Source of the DNA: Glandiceps talaboti
Lineage: Eukaryota; Hemichordata; Enteropneusta; Spengelidae
Direction: 5' to 3'
NCBI RefSeq assembly: GCF_964340395.1
Contig: NC_135551.1
Coordinates: 23,945,003 to 24,009,002, forward strand
DNA length: 64,000 nt
A program made the translations under genes and the position numbers. Each line of letters opens with the position of its first letter. Position 1 is the stretch's first letter. Below, in pieces: positions 1 through 16,419 of this stretch. Under the pieces are notes generated by a model. The model was not told where the DNA came from, searched no databases, and worked only from the letters and a program-made list of their open reading frames with translations.

Positions 1-98
1 GCGGACATTAACCTGCAGATATAGAAGCCCCTTTGTTGTGAAGACGACAGTCATTTGACCAGTGATAAACCTATCTCATCCTGAAGTTAGTCATGTTG

Positions 99-733
99 CA
101 ATAAAAATCACGAGACCTGAAACAAGACGTCATGTTAATCAACAAAAATCTTACCAACAATATAGCAACATTGTGTTTTCCTGGATCCTGCTCACCAAAA
201 TCTTACTAAAGCCTAAAAAAATTGTGTGGTTCAGATTAAGCTCAATAAAATAGGTGGGATAGGTAGATTTTTTTCCATGTGTGAGCTGTCTAGTTCAGGT
301 AGTTATATTTTCTGTTGTTTTCCATGTGATCTCTAGTTTATTATTTTCTTTCCATGAGATGTACAGCCATTGCAGATTGGAAGAACAGTTTTATGTTGTC
401 TTTTTAAGTTGATTTAAGTTTGCGCATCCACTATTACTCGCGAGAAATTTTTGCGAATTTATTATTTTTTTCTGGAATACCTAAAAAGGTTCAGGGTCGG
501 CAGTGAAAAATTAGATGGGGTCGGGTAACCGGAACCAAACGACTTTTTTTAGGCCTAACAATGCTACATTTTAGACAAATATCTCTGTTGATAAGATTTT
601 TGTCGGGCCAGACGATAAAATATACCAGTATTAGTGAGAATTTTGTTGAGCCAGATGATATGATGTAGTAATGTGTGGGTAAGATTTTGTCGAGCCTGAT
701 AACGTTTCGTTTCAGGTCTCGTGATTTTTATTG
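99..733. mobile_element. Foldback/TIR element, interrupted by a younger repeat
   Basis: The two ends are imperfect inverted repeats of about 60 bp: the left begins caataaaaatcacgagacct (99) and the right ends with its reverse complement near 733. A short motif (aagattttgtcg + ggccagacgat) recurs about three times at 595-700 and in inverted form at 147-205, so the termini themselves contain subterminal repeats. The central part is occupied by the separate repeat at 211-559. No transposase ORF is visible, so this looks non-autonomous. Confidence 0.5.
211..559 (+). mobile_element. Interspersed TIR repeat family A, copy 1
   Basis: About 349 bp bounded by gcctaaaaaaattgtgtgg on the left and by the inverse, ...gactttttttaggcctaac, on the right. 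Two other copies occur in the window (22896-23271, inverted; 29610-33774, split by an insertion) and share internal landmarks such as agatgtacagccatt, tttagggtc and the gcctaac end. No coding capacity is visible. It is a MITE-like family. Confidence 0.65.
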
Positions 734-1795
734 TAGGTGTGTAATCAGACTTGTAGGTACAAAATGCTACCTACAATGTGTATGGTCGATTAAGGAAACT
801 GTAAGCGGGAAATGAAACTATATTTTTGTCTTCATATCAAATAGTTATTGAAATTCATATGAATTTTGCTTTATTTCTTTGTATATGCTGCGACAAGACA
901 GCTTTTCCAGAACAGATTTGTAAGTGACTGCCTCATGGCGCTGTTGATTGGAAAATAAATTTAAAAAAATAATAAAGTATAGCTATATATTCAGGGTATT
1001 TTTTTCACATATGTTATCAGCCTCCATCGTTAATGGGAGGTCCTTGTCAACCATATAGATATGCAAGAATGAATGTTGATGGACTCTGGGTTCATAGTTA
1101 CATATGTACATGTATATACAAATATAGTTGAAATGTTAAGAGAACAGCGCTAGCCTACATGTACTTGTTCATTATTGGGTAGAATTCTGCGTTTGAAGTG
1201 GTTAGTCTTGACATACTATTTCACCGTGAAATAATGAAATTATCACGTTGGTTGTCATGGTGACAAAAAGAAAAAAAAATACTTTTGATGCTATTAAGGT
1301 TGTCAGACAAGTTACTGTGAAACGTGCATTTTTTGTGACTTCTAAGCAGCGTGAAAGTCCTTGCCTATATTTACCTCAGGTTGAGTGGTATTAAAGATAC
1401 ACACGTACTTTGAATAGATCACAAGTACACACCGTACAGATGCATGTGTTCATCGGATTTAATGACGGGAAATTGGTCGTATATCTTCACGAATACAAAC
1501 GCGCCGTTCACTTACCCGCTTTATGAACAAAGATACTCAGTCAGATGCCATGGCAACCTTTTTGAATGACAATGACATTATAGGTGAAGAAACGACTAAG
1601 TTAAGTGTTAAGCACTAACAAGTGCCTCCGTGACGATATTCAAAAGAAGGAAAGGCAGTAATCCTTCACTAAAATTCGTTGGTCTTAAGTCTGTTGAAAA
1701 TCGATGAATAGAGACTGTCTTTAATAATTAAAAACCAAACGGACTCTCCCAAAAAAGGACGACTTTACTGTGATAGAATTAAAATACACTTTCAT
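734..1795. other. Non-coding stretch, nothing recognised
   Basis: AT-rich sequence without an ORF, RNA gene or clear repeat that I can identify. Confidence 0.4.
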
Positions 1796-2044
1796 TAGCT
1801 TTACCAATCTGATTAAAATCCGATGTAGATGTCGGCTAATCGTGCATTGCTATCTTACCATCGTTATTTAGCTTGAATTGACCTTCGTAGTACATGTTTA
1901 CGTTTTAGCCTGATCGCCTCCTCTACAGGCTAAAAACGTAAACATGTACTACGAAGGTCAATTCAAGCTAAATAACGATGGTAAGATAGCAATGCACGAT
2001 TAGCCGACATCTACATCGGATTTTAATCAGATTGTAGCTTTACC
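1796..2044. mobile_element. Foldback MITE: near-perfect palindrome with 10-bp target duplication
   Basis: Arms of about 108 bp (1805-1912 and 1926-2034) are near-perfect reverse complements around a 13-base loop (1913-1925); the one clear difference is an extra A in the right arm. The palindrome is flanked by the direct repeat tagctttacc at 1796-1805 and 2035-2044. A 9-10-bp duplication is typical of Mutator-like (MULE) insertion. The terminal sequence caatctgattaaaatc recurs at 60222 and, diverged, near 39862, so it belongs to a family in this genome. Confidence 0.75.
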
Positions 2045-3744
2045 TACTTTCGCGCGAAAGCTTTAGTGATTATTTTCATCTCGCAAAGTCTTCGGATTAT
2101 TGCCCTTGTCGGTTTTATGATAATATAGATTTTAAATATTTGCTGTTGTGATGTGAAACGCTAACGCCAACCTACAGCCATTTTGTAACAAATGTTTTTT
2201 TTTCAACTGAAATATTTCATATACCATCACAACGGGGAAACTGTAACACCTCTTATTCTAACTCAATATATTGCCGTCACAAGCATGACAACAGACGAGA
2301 GGACTGGTGAACACTTCGAACGATAAACTATATATCTAGTGCTCTTCAATTCTTTCATTTTTAGACAGATTCATTTATGTTAGAAATATTAGCATGTTTT
2401 AAATATGTGCAGATCTTAATCACCGCAAGCCTTCTATCAAAATTAACAATAAAATGTATTTGCTGTTAGTGTATACAACACTATATTATATACCATATAA
2501 ACAGGCAATAACCACAGGCAGGTACTGTATTTGCTTTGACGATTTTCATTCCAAATTGTAAATCCTGATAATTGAACTATACTAGTGACAAGCGAGAGTT
2601 CCATTAAAATGGCAAACATCACGCTGACTAGTGTTTAGGGGAAGTGGGTTCAATTCCTACACGTGTCACCTTTCTTTCCTCATTTATAACAAATTTCAAC
2701 ACGTCCAATGGTTATCACCGTGTAACTTTACAACCTTCGCAGCAACGACGTGTTCACAGTAGTTTACAGTGGTCTATCATATCTGCGCTGAACAGCTGAT
2801 GATACTATTTAAAATTTCTAAGAATAAAATCATTACAACATCCAACCATTTAGAATAAAAGAATTGAGCTTTGGCTTAAGTTGCAAGTCCAAAATCTACC
2901 TTAGTCTGCAGAGAGCTTTTATACTGTTTTCATATGTATATTTACCCTTCAAATGCACTGGAAATAAATACACCGTACGATGGGTGTCTTTACACTATGC
3001 GGGGATTCTACTGTGCCGCTCATGATTAATAAGTCTGCATTAGATGCAACTGGTCCATTAAACTGTTTTGTTAGATAGAATGACCTACTCTCACACCCTG
3101 TGATGTATTGAACCATCTACATTTGTATATGTAAGCTTACGTGTGTAGCTAGCTGTACACGTGATATGGTAATCTATGAATGCTTGGTTGGAGAACCGCC
3201 ACAGTTACAACTAGTGCCAGTTGAACGTGTGAAACCTCTATAGGGAGTATTAACACGTTGTTTATAAAAGATACATTTTTGTGAATTCGTGCGAAACACA
3301 CCAAAACATGTGTACAATTATGTACGTGTAAATGGACTTTGGCGACTCGGCACACTAGAGATTATAGAGGTTTGATATTAAACAGAGGCATGTTTTTCTA
3401 AGCTGTGATACCACAAATATTCTGTCATAAATAGCATTTTGATATTATATCTCAATTATTTATGCACGTTTTATCTGTTGTTTGAATTCATTCACCCTGT
3501 TTATTCACCCTCATAAAGTAACAAAGTAAAGTGTATTTCAATTCAAGTTAACATATTTCAATGCTGAAGAAATTGTGTGCTCTCTCAAATTAGTTAATTC
3601 CATCATTACTCTACTCTCTTTGTTCGAATGTCTGTAGACATTTTTATTTAAATTCTCCCTCTATAATGTTCGCACATTAACTAGTTGAACAGGTCTGGAT
3701 ATGTATTAAAACTCAACATGGATGGTATCATTTCCCCGAAGATT
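2045..3744. other. Non-coding stretch, nothing recognised
   Basis: No convincing ORF. A tRNA-like T-arm at about 2649-2665 was considered and not accepted (see rejected list). Confidence 0.4.
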
Positions 3745-4231
3745 TCTTGAAAGAACTCCACTTAATAATACCGTCTAAACACCGCAATCCATTTACCAAC
3801 CGTCTTTAGAATTATAATGAAACATATACATATGCCAACGCTATGAATAAGTTGGAATGAAACATGTCATCTAGAAATTACCACTGTACGTTTAGTCAAT
3901 ATTGTTTTGCCCATGATATCTCTAACCCAATTTCAAATACTCTGGGTGCTTAAACAACAGCCATAGACCCTGGCCAGCTCCATATTCTCGATAAAAGGTG
4001 TTTCTATCACTAACGCAGTCAGTCTATCTGTCTGTCTGTATGTCTGTCTGTCTGTATGTCTGTCTGTCTGTCTGCCTGCCTGCTTCCCTGCCTACCTGCG
4101 TGCGTGTCAGTCTGTCGGCAGGATGCCTGCCATTGTACCTTTCCCTTGAACGAACTTTTTTTTGTACATAAGCTTACTTCGTAACAAGAGATTGAGCCTA
4201 AAATTAAATACCAACGAAAGCTATGTCTGAA

Positions 4232-4353
<122 letters not shown>

Positions 4354-4367
4354 TGGAACTCTTTCTT

Positions 4368-4412
4368 GGGTGTAACTCGGAGTTTCACGCATATTGCGAT
4401 CATCAGACACTC
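4368..4412 (-). ncRNA. Type I hammerhead ribozyme-like motif (left inverted copy)
   Basis: Reading the minus strand gives the core CTGATGA (complement of 4400-4406), a stem-II hairpin, GAAA (4383-4386), a short stem III and a GTT cleavage triplet, followed by ACAC that pairs with the GTGT preceding CTGATGA. It is the exact mirror of the motif at 4664-4708. Both lie in 85-bp inverted arms (4351-4435 and 4641-4725). Activity is inferred from fold only. Confidence 0.6.
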
Positions 4413-4663
4413 TGAGGCCTACTCTCTGGGTGTGCATATACATATGCCAACGCTATGAATAAGTGACATGTAAATCTTGAATGTAAAGAGATAACATATA
4501 GACCATATCCATTTATCAAACTTACTTGTCCGCACCCAATAACCCACACAATAACAACCAACACCTCCACACATACAACACCTACCCACCGACACAGACA
4601 ATAGTGATGGTATTTCTATTGTCTACACTCTATATATACAGCACACCCAGAGAGTAGGCCTCA

Positions 4664-4708
4664 GAGTGTCTGATGATCGCAATATGCGTGAAACTCCGAG
4701 TTACACCC
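4664..4708 (+). ncRNA. Type I hammerhead ribozyme-like motif (right copy)
   Basis: The motif contains all invariant hammerhead elements in type I order. Stem I strand GTGT (4666-4669), CTGATGA (4670-4676), stem II CGCA-ATA-TGCG (4678-4688), GAAA (4690-4693), stem III ACTC/GAGT closing on one base, cleavage triplet GTT (predicted scission after 4702), then ACAC (4703-4706) completing stem I. A U-U mismatch at the base of stem II (usually G-C) and the minimal stem III could weaken activity. Type I hammerheads with short stems are known from Penelope-like elements and small circular retrozymes of animals. Confidence 0.65.
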
Positions 4709-4793
4709 AAGAAAGAGTTCCAGTACTACCAAAACTATTACGCTCTGCCACTGCGGTATAGAGCACTGTCTTAGCAGATTGATACTCACCGAG

Positions 4794-4794
<1 letters not shown>

Positions 4795-4889
<95 letters not shown>
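4795..4889. repeat. (TA)n microsatellite
   Basis: Pure TA tract of 95 bp on the far side of the 4352-4794 segment. It continues into cccaaaacaaattg, as in units 2 and 3. Confidence 0.95.
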
Positions 4890-4892
<3 letters not shown>

Positions 4893-5917
4893 AAAACAAA
4901 TTGTTATACGGGAAACTTAATGTTCGATGCAACTTTATATTTCTGGTGTTGCCTCGTACGTTGACCTTTGTGAGACTTAGAGAGCCTTGTGGAGCATTTG
5001 TAGGACTTATACAGCCTTCAAATACATCAATGTAAGACTTGAAAAATCTACTTTAGTGTTCAAGACATGTAAATCTTGAATGTAAAGAGATAACATATAG
5101 ACCATATCCATTTATCAAACATCAATTTGCAATATAATTCGTAAGCTTTTAAGCAACTATTAATTTATAAATCATGTGTGTAAAAAAACTAAACTGTTTT
5201 AGGGACCTATGATTTAGAATTGTACCGCGACTCTTCCAAGCAAATATAGTAAACACATAGTATTGTGTGAGTATTATATATGGTTCGAAAATGGAATTTC
5301 TGCATTTCGAAGAATATTGGTATGTGAACATGATGCTGTCTGGCATCATGGCAGTATCTCCCACTTTCATGCTGGCGGTAACGACGGATGATGCATATAT
5401 TATGTGTTAATTGTCTGTCTTTGTCGACGTATTGACTATTAACCTTTAGGTTTCTGGATATAATTTATGTCCTCATAAAATTTCTTATAAAATAACTTCT
5501 TATGATATACACTTATGAGAACTATAAATATTTTGAACAATGGCCGACCAACATATTGAATTCCTATCATATCGAGTGATACCATTTTACTTTTATGATG
5601 GTATTTATGATTAATTTACATCTATGCACGACTTTTGAAAGAACTCGACTTAATAATTACGACTAAACACCACAATTCATTTACCAACCGTCTTTAGAAT
5701 TACTAGTATAATTAAACATGTATTTGCCAACGCTATGAATAATTTGGAATGAAACATGTCATCTAGAAATTACAACTGTACGTTTAGTCAATATTGTTTT
5801 GCCTATGATATCTCTAACCCAATTTCAAATACTCTGGGTACATAAACAACAGCCATAGACCCTGGTCAGCTCCATATTATCGATAAAAGGTGTTCCTATC
5901 ACTAACGCAGTCAGTCA

Positions 5918-5949
<32 letters not shown>

Positions 5950-6119
5950 GCTTCCCTGCCTACCTGCGTGCATGTCAGTCTGTCGACAGGATGCCTGCCA
6001 TTGTACCTTTCCCATGAGCGAACTTTTCTTCACGTAAGCTTACTTCGTAACAAGAGACTGAGCCTAAAATTAAATACCAACGAAAGCTATGTCTGAAATG
6101 TATAAATTATGTATATGTG

Positions 6120-6244
<125 letters not shown>

Positions 6245-7273
6245 ATCCCAAAACAAATTGTTATACGGGAAACTTATTAAATGTTCGATGCAACTTTACA
6301 TTTCTGGTGTTGTCTGGTATGTTGACCTTTGTGAGACTTATAAAGCCTTGTGGAGCATTTGTAGGACTTATACAGCCTTCAAATACATCAATGTAAGACT
6401 TGAAAAATCTACTTTAGTGTTCAAGACATGTAAATCTTGAATGTAAAGAGATAACATATAGACAATATCCATTTATCAAACATCAATTTGCAATATAATT
6501 CGTAAGCTTATAAACAACTATTAATTTATAAATCATGTGTGTAAAATACTAAACTGTTTTAGTGACCTATGATTTAGAATTGTACCGCGACTCTTCCAAG
6601 CAAATATAGTAAACACATAGTATTGTGTGAGTATTATATATGGTTCGAAAATGAAATTTCCGCTTTTCGAAGAATATTGGTATGTGAACATGATGCTGTC
6701 TGGCATCATGGCAGTATATCCCACTTTCATGCTGGCGTTAACAACGGATGATGCATATATTATGTGTTAATTGTCTGTCTTTGTCGAGGTATTGACTATT
6801 AACCTTTAGGTTTCTGGATATAATTTATGTCCTCATAAAATTTCTTATAAAATAACTTCTTATGATATACACTTATGAGAACTATAAATATTTTGAACAA
6901 TGGCCGACCAACATATTGAATTCCTATCATATTGAGTGATACCATTTTACTTTTATGATGGTATTTATGATTAATTTACATCTATGCACGACTTTTGAAA
7001 GAACTCGACTTAATAATTACGACTAAACACCACAATTCATTTACCAACCGTCTTTAGAATTACTAGTATAATGAAACATATATATGCCAACGCTATGAAT
7101 AAGTTGGAATGAAACATGTCATCTAGAAATTACAACTGTACGTTTAGTCAATATTGTTTTGCCCATGATATCTCTAACCCAATTTCAAATACTCTGGGTG
7201 CATAAACAACAGCCATAGACCCTGGTCAGCTCCATATTATCGATAAAAGGTGTTCCTATCACTAACGCAGTCA

Positions 7274-7309
<36 letters not shown>

Positions 7310-7483
7310 GCCTGCCTGCTTCCCTGCCTACCTGCGTGCATGTCAGTCTGTCGACAGGATGCCTGCCATTGTACCTTTCCCATGAGCGAACTTTTCTTCA
7401 CATAAGCTTACTTCGTAACAAGAGACTGAGCCTAAAATTAAATACCAACGAAAGCTATGTCTGAAATGTATAAATTATGTATA

Positions 7484-7608
<125 letters not shown>

Positions 7609-8377
7609 TAAAACAATTTTTTATACGGGAAACTTAATGTTCGATGCAACTTTACATTTCTGATGTTGTCTGGTATGTTGACCTTTGTGAGCCTTAGAGA
7701 GCCTTGTGGAGCATTTGTAGGACTTATACAGCCTTCAAATACATCAATGTAAGACTTGAAAAATCTACTTTAGTGTTCAAGACATGTAAATCTTGAATGT
7801 AAAGGGATAACATATAGACAATATCCATTTATCAAACATCAATTTGCAATATAATTCGTAAGCTTATAAGCAACTATTAATTTATAAATCATGTGTGTAA
7901 AAGACTAAACTGTTTTAGGGACCTATGATTTAGAATTGTACCGCGACTCTTCCAAGCAAATATAGTAAACACATAGTATTGTATATGGTTCGAAAATGAA
8001 ATTTCCGCTTTCGAAGAAGAATATTGGTATGTGAACATGATGCTGTCTGTCATCATGGCAGTATATCCCACTTTCATGCTGGCGTTAACAACGGATGATG
8101 CATATATTATGTGTTAATTGTCTGTCTTTGTCGACGTATTGACTATTAACCCTTAGGTTTCTGTATAGCAATATAATTTATGTCCTCATAAAATGTTTTA
8201 TATAATAACTTCTTATGATATACACTTATGAGACCTATCAATTTCCAGTACTCATGCTAAGCTTGTCAGTTTACAAGTATACCGATTGAATATAGGTTCA
8301 ACAAATGAAGTACGCATAAACAGTGACGTAGTGAATCACTATGGCTTTTAGCTAATGGAGTACAGAAATTGCAAAGA

Positions 8378-8863
8378 ATACATACATACATACATACATA
8401 CATACATACATACATACATACGTACGTACGTACGTACGTACGTACGTACATACATACATACATACATACGTACATACATACATACATACATACATACATA
8501 CATACATACATACATACGTACGTACGTACGTACGTACGTACATACGTACATACGTACATCCGTACGTACGTACGTACGTACGTACGTACATACATACATA
8601 CATACATACATACGTACATACGTACATACGTACGTACGTACGTACATACGTACATACGTACATCCGTACGTACGTACGTACGTACGTACGTACATACATA
8701 CATACATACATACATACATACATACATGCATACATACATACATACATACATACATACATACATACATACATACATACGTACATCCATAAAATGCATACAT
8801 ACATACATACATACATACATACATACATACATACATACATACATACATACATACGTACGTACT
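8378..8863. repeat. Composite ACAT/ACGT microsatellite
   Basis: Nearly 490 bp of (ACAT)n alternating with (ACGT)n blocks. The switch ACAT to ACGT is a single A/G change, and the blocks are internally duplicated (two gtacatcc interruptions, near 8546 and 8660). Open in most frames, giving spurious HTYI/MYVC proteins. Confidence 0.95.
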
Positions 8864-9259
8864 TACATCTTCAGGGACCGTTACTACGCAAAACGATTTT
8901 TTTTTATTGAAATGTAGATGAATAGCAAGTAATAAGAAATAAATCCGACTTGTTGTCAACATCAATGATGAGATTTCTTATGTAATAAGCCTGGGGAAAA
9001 GGTGATCACTTAATTACACTGCAGAAATAGGCAAACCGTAGTCGGCAGCAGAACAATAATGTTTTCATTCCTTTTCATGTCTTTCTAATATTAGATGTGC
9101 ATATTATAAGTCGATCACGTGAAAGTGAACATTTTGGCATTAAATTCATATATCGTTGCGAATAATGACCGTCATACGAACAGATTTCTTATCCTACTCA
9201 AACGTCAACTTAATTTATTGAATACCTAAGTATGTTATTTAGACATAGTATCTGGGAAT

Positions 9260-9585
9260 CGTGCTGTCAGGATGGTCAAATGGTTACAGTGGTCGAACTT
9301 GGAATCTTCAGGTTGCAGTTACGATTCTCGTCACTGACGATTAGTTTTGAATATCTAAAGCCCTTTGGCAATATTTGAGCCCCCTGTCCTTTCAACCCAG
9401 TTATGGTAGAGGTAGCAATATGAATGCTATGTGCTTAAAGGGACTGTGGTTGATTATATATGCTAGACCCCCCCCCCCCTTCCCCATGCTACTCTAGGGA
9501 GAATAAATGTCATGACACGTCTATACCAGGGATATCAATTGTAAAGCGCTTTTAGCATAATATGGGAAAGTGATATTAAAACTAA
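9260..9585 (+). mobile_element. Degraded tRNA-derived SINE
   Basis: The block resembles the better copy at 43581-43940: a head with aaatggttacagtgg and ggaatcttcaggttgcag, a middle with aacccagttatgg and gctatgtgctt, and the tail attgtaaagcgcttttagca. The B box is mutated (ttacgattctc instead of ggttcgagccc). A C-run lies at 9470-9479. Confidence 0.6.
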
Positions 9586-9589
9586 CATA

Positions 9590-11971
<2,382 letters not shown>

Positions 11972-12071
11972 CAATATTAATATATTGATATTAATTTGAT
12001 TTACCAGATAAAGATTATTCATTTATTTATTTATTTATTTATTTAATTACAGATAATTTTGTCATACCAGA

Positions 12072-13177
12072 ATGAGATTTGTGAAGAATTTCCTAATTAT
12101 CCTCTGCCATGTTGGCATAGTAATCTGTCAGGACGAAGGTAATGTATTTAGTCCACCTACAAATATTAAATCTTTCAAATACTTTTTTTAGAACTTAAAG
12201 ACACAAATTACATACACCAGGAATAGCAAACATTACAGACAGGACAGAAGATTTCCCCACTTAAATATCATCTCAAACAATTTAGACAACACCTTATGAA
12301 CGCGGAACACAGCAAGCTTTATCAATTGGACATGGTCTTTTCCTGATTTGAGCTTACACTTCACCTCAAACAATTTTGAGGAAATCATATGTACACGAAG
12401 AACAAAGAAAACAGGAAGCTGTATATACTGGACATAATATTTTTATTCCATTTGTATATCTTGTTAATCAAGGAATATGGTTATTTTTTAATGATATGAT
12501 AGTAACGACACCTCAAAGCTTTTGAAGTGTATATGTGACGTGGTATCAATATTGCATTTACAGGTCCTCAGATGTTAGGTGTCAACTGTGATAATAGGGT
12601 AGTTAAACGAAGCCATGTGAATGGTAAATGGTTTAAAGTACAGGGTAGTTGTTGCATCGAAGCCATAGCAGTTCTAAATGATGGGACGTTATTAGGTGCC
12701 GGTGAAGACAAGATGTTATACACCAAGAAATCTCCAAATGTTGGTGATTGGGAAGGACCGATTGACAACAGCTGTTGTGTTAGAGATGTCGCCGTCATGC
12801 CCGATGGCAGAATTCTTGGTACGACTCCTGAGGAAAAGATGGTTGTCCGTGCTGACTTAAATAGCGAGTGGGAGAAAGTCGATAAAAGTAAAGGCGTTAG
12901 GGCGATAGACGTATTCAGTGATGGAAGAATACTCGGTCTATCTAAAGGCAGTTCTCTAAAAATTCGAAAAGGAGTGAAAGGAGATTGGAAGTACCTGGGT
13001 GGTGGTGGAGACCGTGATGTCAGGGATATCGCTATACAAGCTGACGACAGCGTAGTTGGTGTTGGAAAAAGCAGAAAGGGCCTGTACTTCCTGAACGATG
13101 AGAAAAAGTGGGGCGACATCAAAGAGAACAGTGACTGCGTTTTATCCATTGTTTCCACTGGCATCCTTATCGAGTAA
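12072..13177 (+). CDS. Secreted five-repeat beta-propeller protein, paralogue A
   Basis: Two exons, 12072-12138 and 12564-13177, joined across a 425-bp phase-1 intron (donor g|gtaatg, acceptor acag|gt), giving about 226 aa. Exon 1 is a classical signal peptide (MRFVKNFLIILCHVGIVIC, then QDEG). Exon 2 has five ~40-residue repeats, each with a D-G-x-I/L-L-G turn, a basic strand and a W: KWFK, DWEG, EWEKV, DWKYL, KWGDI. The first strand (MLGVNC) would complete the last blade, the usual propeller closure. This matches the five-bladed layout of tachylectin-2; tectonin-like repeats are an alternative. Six cysteines, including two CC pairs, fit an extracellular protein. A carbohydrate-binding, innate-immune or egg-coat role is plausible but not shown. 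The start was chosen by the signal peptide and by identity of structure with the two paralogues. Confidence 0.82.
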
Positions 13178-15170
13178 CCATAACATGCAGGGAAGATGGA
13201 CCACCACTAGAAGTTATTACCAGTAGCATATGTATACTCTAGATTAACTATTATAATCACACTGCTGGGTAAACTAAGTATTTGGTTAGGGTTATTTCGG
13301 GTTATGTCTCATATGTTTAGGTACGTTGAAGACTAGTAATTCACAAAAAAAGATGAATTTGATGATTTTGGGGGTAATTTCCAGAAAATGAACTCACCAT
13401 TTTATTTGCACATTTGTCCTACAATTGACATACATGCAAACATATTATAATGTGATATATATACGCCCCTAAATATGATATGGTAACGTGCTAGCATATT
13501 TTATCGTACCTTATGCGAATTTAGCCTTGTTCGTATATTCATTATTCCCAAAAGGCTAAGTTGTGTTCCCTGAAAACCGTGAAATAGTCAGTGTATGCGT
13601 CATGACTGGTTCATAAACAACGTTATAAAATTTCAGTATCTATAATCCTCACGGCAACAACGATTCTTTCCATTGCAAGAATAGTTTCTCTTCCACAAAC
13701 TCTACCAACAAACTGTTAAAACATGGCCATGAAATAGTTAGTATACTGCCAACTATTATTGTGATAACATATACTGGTTGTTGGTGTCCTAGCATGAAGG
13801 ACATATTCCAATGAGACTCACATCAACATTTCAATATTTATCCCAACAAATATATTGAACTCAATTCTAAAATGGGCTTACTGAAGGGATCGTTTTCATC
13901 GTGGCTATAACGGTGGCGAGAAAACTTGGCATCGAGATATTATGATCAGATGAGTTGTCGCCATGAAGATTAAAATGGAAGCATATGGCTTTGGTATCAC
14001 GATTACTTCAATTCTTCTGGATTGTCATTTTAATATCATAAACAGATCGATGACGATTTACATATTGTACCCGATCACATAAAAGACACTATGGCGTATC
14101 TGAGTACTAATAGAAACTACATAATGTGAAGACATTTCTCAATAAAGACGAGAAGAGAAAGAACAATTCAAGTTCGGAAGATTGGGACTGGTTCCAGAAG
14201 GAACTGGGAAAAGGGTTACATTGATAATACCATATCGATCTGGGAAGTAAACTCACGAATCAAACCTTCTAGTCAGAGTCTGTTTGAGCTATTTCTGGGT
14301 ACTTGTTTGTTATCTGTACAAGGGTGACTAGAGTGTACTTTACAGTTGTGTGGACGTTTGCTTCGTTGTTGGGTATATCGGGAAATACTAGGGTAGTTAC
14401 AAGAACACACCAGGCATCCATTGAAATTGCAGCACAACTGCAAGTAGCCCCTCTCTCTTGACACATGAAACATACGCGGTGTCGTGTAAAACAGGACCTT
14501 TGCCATGTGAAACATAATCTATTTCATGCGGAAAATAAAATACATTTGCCATGCGCAACATAACAGTTGTTATGTGCAACTTAAACTTTATCATATTTGC
14601 CATGCTCAACATAACAGTTCAGTTTTATGGGCAACTTAAACTTTGTCATATTATGCAACATATACTTTGTCATGTAATAATTAAAACGTTGTCATGTGAA
14701 GCATGATATTTTGTTAAGCTAACTTTATCATGTCATGTCATGTGAAACCTTGTCTTGTGAAACATAAATTTTGTCAAAAAACATTATTATTGTTCATAAA
14801 ACACTTTCGTAATGATTTGAACGGGAACGACCGAGCATAAAGTCTCTTTCTTTGGGTATTTGCTGATACTTTGCAGTCTGTAATTGATACCGAGATGTTT
14901 ATGTTATCGACGGACTGTTGATTTTGAAAATAATCTATATTGCTATCTTACGAAATTCTTTGTTGAAATAGTAGATAATAAATCATATGATGTATGCTAT
15001 CAAACAGTTGTGAATGTCTTTATTTTTAATAATTGATGCTATCATGGTATTTTCATTGTCTGTACCCGAAATACAGTTTGAATGTGGATCATCTCGATGA
15101 CCATATTACGCACTGATGTAACACCAGTATATATGTAAACGTGGGGGGAAGTTGTCGGTTTGTTGCGTGC
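13178..15170. other. Intergenic, with a degenerate short repeat
   Basis: No gene seen. At 14460-14770 short phrases such as catgtgaaacataa, catgcgcaacataac and tgtgcaacttaaac recur irregularly, a decayed tandem repeat of about 30-45 bp. Confidence 0.45.
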
Positions 15171-15175
15171 GCGCA

Positions 15176-15955
<780 letters not shown>

Positions 15956-16419
15956 CTAGCTTGTATTTTATACTGTAGTGTGTGCATTGTGTTATTATCA
16001 TCGACATTTAATGCAAAGGATTCGAAGCTACACTTTTTATTATACCCGATTTAAAACCTTTACAATATAGAGTTAAAATTACATGCCTTTATTTTTTAAA
16101 GTCATCCGTATCCTGTGGATAAACCGGCGATTTTGTGTAACTGTACGCATATGTATCAATGATACAATAAATTCAAACTGTTGCTGTACTATACCTCTGG
16201 ACAAATCGATCCCTAATTTACAAATACAACGTCTTTTTATTGGTATTTTAACATTTTTTATTGTTGGTTGTCTCATGGAAAGAATAATACTCCAGGTACT
16301 ACTTGTGCAACTTTACATCAACAATGTATCTATTTTGTAATTACACTTATGTAAGGTTTGTTTAATATACCCTTCACCATTTGCTTGACAATCTAGTACG
16401 CTAATTATAGTGATGTCGA

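Noticed and set aside
2584-2669. tRNA-like fold: gtgaca/tgtcac ends and a gtgggttcaattcctac T-arm
   Set aside because: Two extra bases separate the T-arm from the acceptor strand, the acceptor has a mismatch, and no proper A box or anticodon arm is present. At most a decayed SINE head.
8266-8965. Long ORFs rich in MYVC, HTYI, RTYV
   Set aside because: They are translations of (ACAT)n/(ACGT)n in several frames on both strands. The same holds for ORFs at 15.0-16.0, 17.7-18.1, 22.0-22.4 and 59.0-59.6 kb, and for YIYI ORFs over (TA)n.
12568-13164. 198-codon ORF opposite propeller gene A
   Set aside because: Antisense shadow of exon 2 of gene A. It has no own splice or start context, and equivalents opposite B and C are shorter and broken.
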